The position numbers were made by a program, and so were the translations under genes. Shown in pieces: positions 8,180 to 16,517 of a DNA stretch of 64,000 bases. The notes under the pieces were generated by a model. That model was not told the DNA's origin, made no database searches, and worked only from the letters and a program-made list of their open reading frames with translations. Position 1 is the stretch's first letter; each line of letters starts with the position of its first letter. Origin of the DNA: Paractinoplanes ferrugineus (GTDB lineage Bacteria > Actinomycetota > Actinomycetes > Mycobacteriales > Micromonosporaceae); contig NZ_BOMM01000075.1 in NCBI RefSeq assembly GCF_016862195.1, positions 1 through 64,000 on the forward strand. Reading direction: 5' to 3'.

Positions 8180-9703
8180 GTGCTCGACCCTCGAACGCCT
8201 GTCGTGGTCGGCGTCGGGCAGGCCGCCGATCCGTTGACCTCGCCGGATCACCAGCGACTTTCCGCGGTCCAGCTGGCCGCCGCGGCGGCCCACGCGGCGC
8301 TGGCCGACACCGGCGCCGAGGCCGTCGGGATCGCCGAGGCGATCGACGTGGTCGCCGGCGTCCGGCAGTTCGAGATCTCGGTCCCGGGCGCACCGGTCCC
8401 GCTCGGTCGTTCCGACAACTTCCCCCGCTCCGTCGCGAACCGGATCGGGGCCGCGCCGCGGCGTCTGGTCCTCGAGGTCACCGGCGGTCAATCACCCCAG
8501 CACCTGGTGAACGAGTTCGCCGCGGCGATCGCCGCGGGTGCGGCCGGCGCCGTGCTGCTGGCCGGCGGCGAGGCGATCTCCACCGCCGAACGGTACGCGT
8601 CCGCCGCCGACCGGCCCGACTTCACCGAGAACGTGGGCGGTGACCTCGAGGACCGCGGTTACGGTCTGGACGGCATGGTGACCGCGTCGCTGATGGCGCA
8701 CGGCCTGGCCGAGATGCCGGCCCAGTACGCGCTGCTGGAGAACGCCCGCCGCGCCCGCCTCGGCCTGTCCCGCACCGCCTACGCCGCGGTGATGGCCGAC
8801 CTGTTCGCCCCGTTCACCGAGGTCGCCGCCGGCAACCCGCTCGCCGCCGCACCGCTCGTGCGGACCGCCGCCGAACTGGCCACGGTCAGCGCGGCGAACC
8901 GCCCGATCGCCGATCCGTACACCCGTTACCTGGTCGCCCGCGACAAGGTCAACCAGGGCGCCGCCGTCCTGCTGATGCCGGTGTCCGAAGCCGCCCGCCT
9001 GGGCATCCCGCGGTCCCGCTGGATCTACCTGGCCGGCCACGCCGACCTGCGTGAACGCGACCTGATGGCGCGGCCCGACCTGGGCGCGTCGCCGGCCGCC
9101 GCGGCCGCCGCCCGGCACGCCCTGGCGCTGGCCGGCCTCGGCGTCGACGAGCTGTCCACGATCGACCTCTACAGCTGCTTCCCGATCGCCGTCCTAGCCG
9201 TGGCCGACGCCCTCGGCCTGGCCGCCGACGACCCGCGCGGCCTGACCGTGACCGGTGGCCTGCCGTTCTTCGGCGGGCCCGGGAACAACTACTCGATGCA
9301 CGCGATCGCCTCGACGGTGGCGGGACTGCGGGCCACCGGCGGCCATGGTTTCGTCGGTGCCAACGGCGGGGCGATGACCAAGTACTCGGCCGGCGTCTAC
9401 ACCACCACCCCGACCGGGTGGACCCCCGACGACAGCCCCCGTCTGCAGTCCGACCTGGACGCCGCCCCGGCGGTCACCGAGGCCGAGGAGGCCGAGGGCG
9501 CCGCCACCATCGAGACCTACACAGTCCGGCACGGCCGGGACGGCCGCCGCCGGGGGATCGTGGTGGGTCGCCTGACGCGGGACGGGCGTCGCTTCGTCGC
9601 CCGCGGGCCGGCGGACTTCCTGGCCGACCCGGCCACCGAGCCGATCGGCACCCGGGTGCGAGTCCACCCGACGGGCCTGGCCAACGAGGTGACCCTCGAC
9701 TAG
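8180..9703 (+). CDS. Thiolase-like acetyl-CoA acetyltransferase with C-terminal OB-type domain
   Basis: 507-residue protein of the acetyl-CoA acetyltransferase-like (SCP-x/thiolase II) group. The thiolase core runs to about residue 400, with GGEA, SAANRPIADPYTRYLVARDK, DLYSCFPIA and GGLPFFGGPGNNYSMHAI; the last 100 residues form a DUF35/OB-like tail (TIETYTVRHGRDGRRRGIVV). The canonical nucleophilic Cys of degradative thiolases is not evident at its usual N-terminal place, as in many thiolase-like proteins, so activity is uncertain. The start is GTG 8180 with GGAG 5 nt upstream, 24 bp after the tRNA. Likely acts on acyl-CoA; the substrate is unknown. Confidence 0.8.
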   Translation: MLDPRTPVVVGVGQAADPLTSPDHQRLSAVQLAAAAAHAALADTGAEAVGIAEAIDVVAGVRQFEISVPGAPVPLGRSDNFPRSVANRIGAAPRRLVLEVTGGQSPQHLVNEFAAAIAAGAAGAVLLAGGEAISTAERYASAADRPDFTENVGGDLEDRGYGLDGMVTASLMAHGLAEMPAQYALLENARRARLGLSRTAYAAVMADLFAPFTEVAAGNPLAAAPLVRTAAELATVSAANRPIADPYTRYLVARDKVNQGAAVLLMPVSEAARLGIPRSRWIYLAGHADLRERDLMARPDLGASPAAAAAARHALALAGLGVDELSTIDLYSCFPIAVLAVADALGLAADDPRGLTVTGGLPFFGGPGNNYSMHAIASTVAGLRATGGHGFVGANGGAMTKYSAGVYTTTPTGWTPDDSPRLQSDLDAAPAVTEAEEAEGAATIETYTVRHGRDGRRRGIVVGRLTRDGRRFVARGPADFLADPATEPIGTRVRVHPTGLANEVTLD

Positions 9704-9720
9704 GGACGGTTCCGCCGTCC
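9704..9720 (+). terminator. Short hairpin after the thiolase-like gene
   Basis: GGACGG-TTCCG-CCGTCC, a perfect 6-bp GC-rich stem starting right after the TAG stop. Small, but well placed as a terminator. Confidence 0.45.
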
Positions 9721-9812
9721 GGCGCCCATGTCACCGATTCGGCTGACGCGCCGGTCCCGAGCGACCGGGCATTGTTGAGCGCGTACCGAAACTCCTACCG
9801 GAGGGGCCGGGC

Positions 9813-10274
9813 GTGACCAAGGACGATGTCGTGGTGGTCGAGGTGGCCAGGGTCCTGCTCGACGCGGCCGGACAGGACGATCTCGCGGCTCAGGTCAGGG
9901 CCGAGCGGCGGGCTTTCGACGCCCTGGCCGAGGCCTATTTCCACGATCCCGAACGGTCGCTGGCCGGCACCGACAGCGGCGGCGGCTATCTGCGGTTCGG
10001 CATTCCCGGGATCGAGGAGCTGCTCACCCCGATCTTCCTCGCCGCGGCCGCCGAGGTGGTCGGTTACCTGACCCGGCGCGGGGTCGACGTCACCCGCCGG
10101 ATCGTGCGCGGCACGTTGCCCGCGCCGGCCGAGACCCCGGAGCTGACCCGGGAGCAGTGGACGCACGTCCGCGAGGTGCTGGTCACCGCGCTGATGAAGC
10201 ACGCGAAGATGTCGCGGCGGCGGGCCGAGACGATCGCCGCGGCAGTGGTGGGTGACGGGCTCACCGGGGAGTGA
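9813..10274 (+). CDS. Hypothetical protein coupled to membrane peptidase
   Basis: 153-residue soluble, largely helical protein I do not recognise. It has an acidic/hydrophobic N-terminal half, a Gly-rich turn (GTDSGGGYLRFGIPGIEELL, residues 51-70) and a basic C-terminal helix (HAKMSRRRAETIAAA). GTG start at 9813 with GGAGGGG about 8 nt upstream. Its TGA overlaps the GTG of the next gene by 4 bp, so the two are translationally coupled; the product probably works with or regulates that membrane peptidase. This functional link is inferred from context only. Confidence 0.65.
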   Translation: MTKDDVVVVEVARVLLDAAGQDDLAAQVRAERRAFDALAEAYFHDPERSLAGTDSGGGYLRFGIPGIEELLTPIFLAAAAEVVGYLTRRGVDVTRRIVRGTLPAPAETPELTREQWTHVREVLVTALMKHAKMSRRRAETIAAAVVGDGLTGE

Positions 10275-13036
10275 ACCGGCGGGCCCACACCGACATCCGT
10301 TTCGGCATCCTCGTCGCGGCGGTGCTGGCCACCGGGTTCTTCGCGTTCTCGGTGGTCGGCGCGGCCTCGCCGGGGGTCAGCCGGATCAGCGCCGAACAGG
10401 TGCGACCGTGCATGGCCGGCATCGACGAGCGGACCTCCGGGTTCACCGACCCGGGACTCGCGCTGCGGGCCAAGCTCGCGCTGGCCAACGAGTGTCAGCG
10501 ACCCTTCACCCGGGCGCAGGTGCGGTGGGTGGCGGCGGGCCTGCTCGCGACGTCGGTGCTGACCGTCGTCCTCTATCTGCTGCATCCCTGGTGGCTCGTC
10601 CGGAGCCGGCGGATGCGACCCCTCACCGACCCCGACGTGGTGGCGGAACTCGACCGGCTCGCGACCGAGGCCGGCCTCGAGCCGGCACCGGAATGGCTGC
10701 TGGGACCGTACTCCGCGGCCGGCGGCGGGCAGGCCTTCGGCCTGCCGTGGTGCTATCGCGTGTGCCTCGACGTCGGGCTGCTCGTCCGGTACGAGCTGGA
10801 CCTCGACGGCTTCCGCTCGGTAGTGCGGCACGAACTGGCCCACCTGACCAATCGTGACGTCGGGCGGACGTATCTGACCGTGGCCCTCTGGTGGTCCTTC
10901 GTCGTCCTCGCGGTGTCACCGTTCGTGGCGGTCACACTCAACCCCGGGGTGCTGCGCGATCAGCTCGGCTGGACGGCCGATGCCGAAGGGCGGTCGAGCC
11001 CGCAGGTCGCGTACCGGATGATCGCCCTGCTGGTCCTGACCTTGACCGGCTTCCTGCTGCGGAACGCGATCCTGCGGGCCCGCGAGGTGTGCGCCGACGC
11101 GACCGCCGCCGGCGTGCCCGGGGCCGGCCCGGCGCTGACCCGGGTGCTGCGGCAGCTGCCGTGGCCGCCTCGAATCCGGCGCCGGGTCGTGCCGGAGCGG
11201 CTGGCCCGCCTGGGCCCGCACCCGCCGCCGGCCGAGCGGATCGCCGCCGTCGGCGAGCCGGCGACGCCGGTCGCGACCACCTGGTGGGAGCTGACCGGCC
11301 TGGGCTTCATGGTCGGGCTGGCGCTCAACGACGTGGGCCTGCTCGTCGGCAATCTGCTGGAGGGCTACCTCGCGGTCGGCCTGCTGCTGCTCGCCCTGCC
11401 GGTCGCGGTGCTGCTCGTCGGCATCCTGGCGAACGCGCTGAGCCGGCCCGGCCGGCCGGCCCACGCGGTACTGACGCTGCCGGCCGGCCCGGCCGTGGGG
11501 TTCGCGGCCGGTGAGCTGCTGAACCTGATGGTCACCTACAACGACGTGCTGACCCCGCTCGACCACGGGCCGGTCGCGTTCGTGCTGAGCGTCGTCGTGC
11601 TGGTGCTGCTCACCACCGTGATCGCGGTCTGGCTGCGCTCGGTCCGGCGCCACCGGCCCGAGGGAACCCGGGGCCGGCTCGTGACGGCGGCCGCGATGGT
11701 GATCGCCGCGCCGCTGATCGCGGTCTGGTTCGCCGTCACCTACGGCAGCAACTCCTTCGGCCAGTTCGACCTGACCGTGCTGCCGGAGACCGGGCTGGCC
11801 GTCGACTGGTACCGCGAGTTGTCCCGCTGGCTGAACGCCCTGACCTTTTACCTGCCGGCGGCGCGGCTCGGCGCGACCCCGTTCCTGGCAATCGGCCTGG
11901 CCCTGCTGTGGGCTGTTCCGCTCGCGGTGTGCGGCCGGCGCCGGATCGACGTGCGCCGGGCGGTGTGGATCGGTGCGCTGCTGGGCGCGTTCGCCCTGGT
12001 CGCGGCGGTCGCCTTGCCGTTCCTGGCGGGTTGGGTCCTGCCCGCCGAGGTGCGCCGCACCCCCACCGACGGCGCACCCCTCGCCGTCACCTTCACCACG
12101 GAGTACGGGCTGGCGTACTGCGCGTCGGCGGCGCTGCTGGCCGCCCTCGCCGCCGGGCTGGTCGCCGCGACCAGTTCCGCCCTGCGCCCGGTGCTGGTGC
12201 CGCTGGCGTTCAGCGTCACGGCCGTCCTGGCCACGATCGGCTTCAGCCTGACCAGGACGATGTCCCGCTGCCTGGAGGTCGACGACGCCCTGGTGCGCTC
12301 GTGCGTCCCGGAGGTGCCGGGCGCGGGTTCGGCGACCGTCTTCCACCTGCACCTGATCCTCGTGTGGGGAGCGGCGGTGGCGGTGCCGTCCGCGTTCGCC
12401 GGGGCCGGCCTCGGCGTGCTGGTCCGCCGCCGCCGGCCCCGGGCCGCCGGTCCGCTCGTCCATCGTTCGTCCCACTGGCGAGCGGCGTCCGGGCTCGGAC
12501 TGGTCGCCGCCCTGTTCCCGTCGGCGGCGGCTCTGGCGGTGCCGTACGACCTCCGCTCCTGGAAGCCGGCTCCGCGGCCGGAGATCCCGCCGCCCGCCGC
12601 GGCCGCCGCGGTGGACGAGTGCCTGCTGGGTTCCTGGCGGGAGGCCGCGGTCCGCTCACGCACCACCGTGGACGGTCAGGCGGCCGAACTGACCGGTGGC
12701 GGCGCGATCCAGACGTTCCGGCCCGACGGCACCGCGACCCTGGACTTCGGGTCGGGGGTGACCCGCTCGACGACGGCCGGCGGCCACCGGTACGACATGA
12801 CGATGACCGGCCGGCTGATCATGTCGTACCGGGTGGACGGCTCGGTGATCGGCTACAGCGCCTCGCGGGTCGACCTGGCCGGCACCACCACGTTGCGGAT
12901 CGACGGCGTGGTCCGCAACCGGACCGGACTGGAGAGCGGCGTGCTCGACGACCGCTACGTCTGCGCCGGCAACCACCTGCACGAGTCGTCCGCCGTCGCG
13001 GGCCACGACTACGACATCGACCTGGTCCGCCGGTAG
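10271..13036 (+). CDS. Multi-pass membrane M48-family zinc peptidase
   Basis: 921-residue integral membrane protein. Two membrane segments (about 10-32 and 84-106) precede a cytoplasmic peptidase domain with an intact HELAHLTNRD zinc motif (residues 187-196) and the third ligand in REVCADATAAG (about 275). The large C-terminal part holds roughly ten hydrophobic segments, then ends (about 780-921) in an extracytoplasmic beta-rich domain of lipocalin-like look (TFRPDGTATLDFGSG). This architecture is much longer than HtpX-type M48 proteins (about 290 residues). GTG start overlapping the preceding stop. A role in membrane protein quality control or signal-peptide cleavage is plausible but unproven. 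Confidence 0.75.
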   Translation: MNRRAHTDIRFGILVAAVLATGFFAFSVVGAASPGVSRISAEQVRPCMAGIDERTSGFTDPGLALRAKLALANECQRPFTRAQVRWVAAGLLATSVLTVVLYLLHPWWLVRSRRMRPLTDPDVVAELDRLATEAGLEPAPEWLLGPYSAAGGGQAFGLPWCYRVCLDVGLLVRYELDLDGFRSVVRHELAHLTNRDVGRTYLTVALWWSFVVLAVSPFVAVTLNPGVLRDQLGWTADAEGRSSPQVAYRMIALLVLTLTGFLLRNAILRAREVCADATAAGVPGAGPALTRVLRQLPWPPRIRRRVVPERLARLGPHPPPAERIAAVGEPATPVATTWWELTGLGFMVGLALNDVGLLVGNLLEGYLAVGLLLLALPVAVLLVGILANALSRPGRPAHAVLTLPAGPAVGFAAGELLNLMVTYNDVLTPLDHGPVAFVLSVVVLVLLTTVIAVWLRSVRRHRPEGTRGRLVTAAAMVIAAPLIAVWFAVTYGSNSFGQFDLTVLPETGLAVDWYRELSRWLNALTFYLPAARLGATPFLAIGLALLWAVPLAVCGRRRIDVRRAVWIGALLGAFALVAAVALPFLAGWVLPAEVRRTPTDGAPLAVTFTTEYGLAYCASAALLAALAAGLVAATSSALRPVLVPLAFSVTAVLATIGFSLTRTMSRCLEVDDALVRSCVPEVPGAGSATVFHLHLILVWGAAVAVPSAFAGAGLGVLVRRRRPRAAGPLVHRSSHWRAASGLGLVAALFPSAAALAVPYDLRSWKPAPRPEIPPPAAAAAVDECLLGSWREAAVRSRTTVDGQAAELTGGGAIQTFRPDGTATLDFGSGVTRSTTAGGHRYDMTMTGRLIMSYRVDGSVIGYSASRVDLAGTTTLRIDGVVRNRTGLESGVLDDRYVCAGNHLHESSAVAGHDYDIDLVRR

Positions 13037-13051
13037 GGTCGGCGCCGGTCA

Positions 13052-13084
13052 ACTCGGACAGGACGGGTCCGTGGCACGTAGGGT
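13052..13084 (+). promoter_or_regulatory. Rrf2 promoter with 23-bp operator (autoregulation)
   Basis: ACTCGGAC-N7-GTCCGTGG (13052-13074) is an imperfect palindrome with the same 8-7-8 spacing and half-site as the operators at 6362 and 6392. It overlaps a possible -35 CGGACA (13056-13061) and abuts -10 TAGGGT (13079-13084). The -10 is only 6 nt before the GTG at 13091, so the mRNA may be leaderless. Confidence 0.55.
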
Positions 13085-13090
13085 TGGCGG

Positions 13091-13564
13091 GTGAAGATGT
13101 CCGGCGGGGTCGAGTGGGGGCTGCACTGCTGCGTCGTGCTCAGCGGATCGGGCGAGCCGGTGCCGGCCGCGAAGCTCGCCGAGTTCCACGACGTCTCGCC
13201 CAGCTACCTGGCCAAGCAGTTGCAGCTGCTGTCCCGCGCCGGTCTGGTGCGCTCGACGCAGGGGCAGTCCGGCGGCTACGGGCTGACCCGCCCGCCGGCC
13301 GAGATCACCGTGCTCGACGTGGTCGAGGCGATCGACGGCAGCCGGCCCGCGTTCCGGTGCACCGAGGTGCGCCGGCGCGGACCGCTCGCGGCACCGCCGG
13401 AGAAATGCCTGACGCCGTGCTCCATCGCCCGGGTGATGGATGCCGCCGACCGGGCCTGGCGGGAGTCGCTGCGCGCGGTGACGATCGCCGACCTGGCCGG
13501 CGAGGTCGGCCGCACGAGCGGGCCGGAGACGCTCGCCCGTGCCCGTGCCTGGCTGCAGACCTGA
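13091..13564 (+). CDS. Rrf2-family Fe-S regulator, RsrR-like
   Basis: 157-residue winged-helix Rrf2 protein. The N-terminus MKMSGGVEWGLHCC has Glu8 and His12, and the effector region has three Cys (FRCTEV, then EKCLTPC), the pattern I recall for the Streptomyces redox sensor RsrR, whose [2Fe-2S] cluster uses Glu8, His12 and Cys. IscR and NsrR have more compact Cys triplets. The recognition helix region is SPSYLAKQLQLLSRAGLVRS followed by a wing with QGQSGGYGLTR. It probably binds its own promoter and that of the NmrA-like gene through shared 23-bp sites. Single gene with a GTG start, perhaps leaderless. Confidence 0.8.
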   Translation: MKMSGGVEWGLHCCVVLSGSGEPVPAAKLAEFHDVSPSYLAKQLQLLSRAGLVRSTQGQSGGYGLTRPPAEITVLDVVEAIDGSRPAFRCTEVRRRGPLAAPPEKCLTPCSIARVMDAADRAWRESLRAVTIADLAGEVGRTSGPETLARARAWLQT

Positions 13565-13596
13565 ACCTTTGACCGCCGCGCTGCGTGATCTGTGAG

Positions 13597-14727
13597 GTGA
13601 GCGGTAAACGGGTGGCCGGTCTCGACGGTCTGCGTGGCCTCTGTGCCCTTTATGTGATGTTGTTCCACTGCTGGGCGTACACGTATCGCGGTTTTCCCCG
13701 CTACCGTGGCCCGGAGTGGCTCAGCTGGCTCGGGTTCGGCCGGCTCTCGGTGGTGTTGTTCCTGGTCCTGTCGGGATTCTCGCTGGCGATGGCGGCCGCC
13801 CGCAACGACTGGCGGCTCGGCGGGCTGAGCCGGTACGCGCGGCGGCGGGCCTGGCGGATCCTCCCGGCGTACTGGGCCGCGCTGGCGTTCAGCCTGGTGA
13901 TCGCGTGGACCGTGGTGCGCCAGCCGCACTCGGCCGAGCCGGACGCCGCGTCGGTCGTGATCTACGCCCTGCTGCTGCAGGACCTGATCGGCGGGCCGAC
14001 CCCGAACGGCGCGTTCTGGTCGATCGGCGTCGAGGCCCTGCTGTACGCGGTGCTGCCGCTGCTGCTGGTGCTGTGCCGGCGGATCGGCGCGGCGGCGATG
14101 CTCGCCGTGGTCACGCTGCCGGTGGTGCTGGTCGGCTTCGTGGTCTACGACGGGTCACCCCCGTCCGGCGACAACTGGCTGGCCCCGCACCTGCTGCCGG
14201 TGTTCGCGGCCGGCGTGGTGGCGGCGGGTGTGGTCGCGGCCGGCGACCGGTTCCGCCGGCTGCCGTGGGCGCTGCTGTCGTTGCTGGCCGCGGTGCCGGT
14301 CGGGGTGCTGATCCTGCACCAGGGCTCGCGCTGGATGGTCCACCACTACTACTGGGTCGACATGGCGATCGCCCCGGCCATGACGTTCTTCCTGCTGGCG
14401 ATCGTGAGCGGCCGGCCCGCCGGGCTGATCCGGCTGCTCGACTCGGGACCGCTGCGCCGGCTCGGCTCGTTCTCCTACAGCCTCTACCTGATCCACCTGC
14501 CGATCGTGGTCGCGATCAGCCTGACCCTGGTCGCGCCGCGGCTGGGGCACGGGGACAAGGCGTTCGCCGTCACCACCCTGCTCGGCGGCGGGATCTCGCT
14601 GGTCGCGGCGTGGGGATTCGCCCGCGTGTTCGAGTGGCCGTTCCAGCGTCGCCGGTCCGCCGCGGCGGTCGCCGCCGCCACGGAGCCGCCGGTGCTGGTC
14701 GGCGCGGGGCGGCCGGGATCGGCATAG
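13597..14727 (+). CDS. Membrane acyltransferase (family 3, OafA-like)
   Basis: 376-residue polytopic protein of acyltransferase family 3, which moves acyl groups onto cell-surface or secreted carbohydrates. Typical marks: RVAGLDGLRGLCALYVMLFHCW at the N-terminus, split by me as LDGLRG and the helix with FH (active-site His), RRAWRILPAYW, and SIGVEALLYAVLPLLL (FWSIGVE motif). About ten membrane helices. GTG 13597 gives the usual short N-terminus; GTG 13585 would add four residues. Alone in its transcription direction between rrf2 and the epimerase, so its acceptor substrate cannot be deduced. Confidence 0.8.
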   Translation: MSGKRVAGLDGLRGLCALYVMLFHCWAYTYRGFPRYRGPEWLSWLGFGRLSVVLFLVLSGFSLAMAAARNDWRLGGLSRYARRRAWRILPAYWAALAFSLVIAWTVVRQPHSAEPDAASVVIYALLLQDLIGGPTPNGAFWSIGVEALLYAVLPLLLVLCRRIGAAAMLAVVTLPVVLVGFVVYDGSPPSGDNWLAPHLLPVFAAGVVAAGVVAAGDRFRRLPWALLSLLAAVPVGVLILHQGSRWMVHHYYWVDMAIAPAMTFFLLAIVSGRPAGLIRLLDSGPLRRLGSFSYSLYLIHLPIVVAISLTLVAPRLGHGDKAFAVTTLLGGGISLVAAWGFARVFEWPFQRRRSAAAVAAATEPPVLVGAGRPGSA

Positions 14728-14758
14728 GCTGCCTCTGAGATCAACTCTGGGAGGCACC

Positions 14759-15598
14759 ATGCGGATCGCGGTCACCGGCGGCAGCGGCAAACTCGGCCGG
14801 GCCGTCGTCGCCGGGCTCAGGGAGCGCGGCGACGAGGTCGTCAACCTGGACGCGGCGGCGGAACGCCCGGGCATCCGGATCGACCTGACCGATTACGGCC
14901 AGACGGTCGAGGCGTTCACCGGGATCGACGACCGCTACGACCGGATCGACGCCGTGGTGCACCTGGCGGCGATCCCGGCGCCCGGCATCACCGGCAACGC
15001 CGCCACCTTCGAGAACAACATCGTGGCCACCTACAACGTGTTCGCCGCCGCGCGCGCGGCCGGCATCACCAACGTGGTGTGGGCGTCCAGCGAGACGCTG
15101 CTGGGCATCCCGTTCGACACCCCGCCGCCGTACATCCCGCTGGACGAGGCATACCCGGCCCGCCCCGAGTCGCGCTACGCACTGGCCAAACACCTCGAGG
15201 AGACGATGGCGGCGCAGTTCTGCCGCTGGAACCCGGCCCTGAAGATGATCGGGCTGCGCTTCTCCAACGTGATGGACCCCGCCGACTACGCCGAGTTCCC
15301 CTCCTTCGACGCCGACCCGCGGGCCCGCAAGTGGAACCTCTGGGGTTACATCGACGGCCGGGACGGCGCCCAGGCGGTCCGCCGGGCGCTCGACCACGAC
15401 GGCACCGGCGTGGAGATCTTCATCATCGCCAACGCCGACACCGTCATGAGCCGCTCCTCGGCGAGCCTGGCCGCCGAGGTCTACCCCGGCGTCGAGGTCA
15501 CCCGCGAGCTGGGCGAGCACGAGACACTGCTGTCGATCGACAAGGCGCGGCGGATCCTCGGGTACGAACCCGAGCACTCCTGGCGCCACCACGTGTGA
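14759..15598 (+). CDS. NAD(P)-dependent epimerase/dehydratase (extended SDR)
   Basis: 279-residue Rossmann protein: GGSGKLG (residues 7-13), VVHLAAIPAPG, the Ser of WASSET and the YALAK motif (catalytic Tyr-x-x-x-Lys) show an extended SDR of the UDP-sugar epimerase type, although shorter than the 320-340 residues of GalE, so the substrate may be smaller. GGGAGG lies about 4 nt before ATG 14759. The downstream CBM2 protein converges on it with a 4-bp gap between the stops. Confidence 0.8.
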   Translation: MRIAVTGGSGKLGRAVVAGLRERGDEVVNLDAAAERPGIRIDLTDYGQTVEAFTGIDDRYDRIDAVVHLAAIPAPGITGNAATFENNIVATYNVFAAARAAGITNVVWASSETLLGIPFDTPPPYIPLDEAYPARPESRYALAKHLEETMAAQFCRWNPALKMIGLRFSNVMDPADYAEFPSFDADPRARKWNLWGYIDGRDGAQAVRRALDHDGTGVEIFIIANADTVMSRSSASLAAEVYPGVEVTRELGEHETLLSIDKARRILGYEPEHSWRHHV

Positions 15599-15602
15599 CC
15601 GG

Positions 15603-16349
15603 TCAGCGGGTGCAGGCCGGGGTCAGCTGCGTGGATGAGGTGCCGGCCGCGACGAGCATGCCGAAGGTGGTCGAGCCGCCGGCCGCCAGGGTGCCGTTGT
15701 AGGGGGCGTTGGCGACGCCGCCGTCGCGGACCACACCGTTCCACACCGACACGAGGCGCTCGCCGCCGGTCCACCCCCAGGAGACGTACCAGGAGTTGAG
15801 CACCTCGGTGCCGACGTTGCGCACCGTCACCGTGGCGACGAAGCCGCCGGCCCACGCGCTGTCGATCGTCACGGTCGCCGCGCAGGCCGCCGGCGAGGTG
15901 GTCCGGGCGGTCCCGACCACGTACGGGTCATGGTGGCCGTCGGCGCTGAACCGGTACCAGTACGCGGTACCGGGCGTGAGCCCGGCGATCGTCACCGTGC
16001 CGTTGCGCTCCGGCCCGGACACCGCCTCGGCCACCGGGTTCTGCCACTGCCGGGCGTCGTCCGAGCTGGTGAACAGCGTGACGGTGACCGGCGGGTTGTA
16101 GCCGCAGGGCGGGGTGAGAAGCATCGAGTAGCCGATCGTCAGGCTCCGATCGGTCGCCGCGACGACCCAGCCGCTCACCGGTAACGCCGGTGGACAGGTC
16201 AGGGTCGGCCCGGGATAGGGCGTGGTCGCTACGGCCGGGCCGCCCGCTGCCGCCGGGCCGCCCGGTGCGGCGGCCGCCGCGGGGCCGCTGATCGCGCCCG
16301 CCAGCAGGGCCGTCATCGCCAAGATCGTCGTGGTCAGTCGGTATCTCAT
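15603..16349 (-). CDS. Secreted fibronectin III / CBM2 cellulose-binding protein
   Basis: 248-residue exported protein with no catalytic domain. Signal peptide (1-26), Ala/Gly/Pro-rich spacer to about 45, one fibronectin type III-like domain (about 55-150: LTIGYSMLLTPPCGY, GLTPGTAYWYRFSADG), then a C-terminal CBM2 (AACAATVTIDSAWAGGFVAT to the final PACTR). The two Cys at the ends of the CBM2 form the usual disulfide; WAGGF, SWGW and VWNG supply the cellulose-binding aromatics. Such proteins coat crystalline cellulose or chitin. It is divergent from the CE2 gene. Confidence 0.85.
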   Translation of the reverse strand: MRYRLTTTILAMTALLAGAISGPAAAAAPGGPAAAGGPAVATTPYPGPTLTCPPALPVSGWVVAATDRSLTIGYSMLLTPPCGYNPPVTVTLFTSSDDARQWQNPVAEAVSGPERNGTVTIAGLTPGTAYWYRFSADGHHDPYVVGTARTTSPAACAATVTIDSAWAGGFVATVTVRNVGTEVLNSWYVSWGWTGGERLVSVWNGVVRDGGVANAPYNGTLAAGGSTTFGMLVAAGTSSTQLTPACTR

Positions 16350-16444
16350 CGCTACCCCCGGTCAGACGGAACATTGCCCTCAGTTATATCGAAGGTGGCC
16401 GATGATGGAAGGTCCGCGCCGTCCCGCCTCGCGCATCGCGTTCA

Positions 16445-16494
16445 TTGACACGAATCAATTTATGAACGACGATGCGAACCTGGGAGCGCTCCCG
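16445..16494 (+). promoter_or_regulatory. Promoter with CebR-type operator
   Basis: TTGACA (16445-16450) is followed after 17 nt by GACGAT (16468-16473). Just beyond, at 16481-16494, is TGGGAGCGCTCCCG, 13 of 14 matches to the CebR box TGGGAGCGCTCCCA, which in Streptomyces is bound by the cellobiose-responsive LacI repressor CebR. It lies over the likely start point, 24 bp before the CE2 gene. Occupancy by a CebR homologue (not encoded here) would repress both downstream esterases until cello-oligosaccharide appears. Confidence 0.75.
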
Positions 16495-16517
16495 GTCCCG
16501 GCGAGAGGAGTGGTGGC

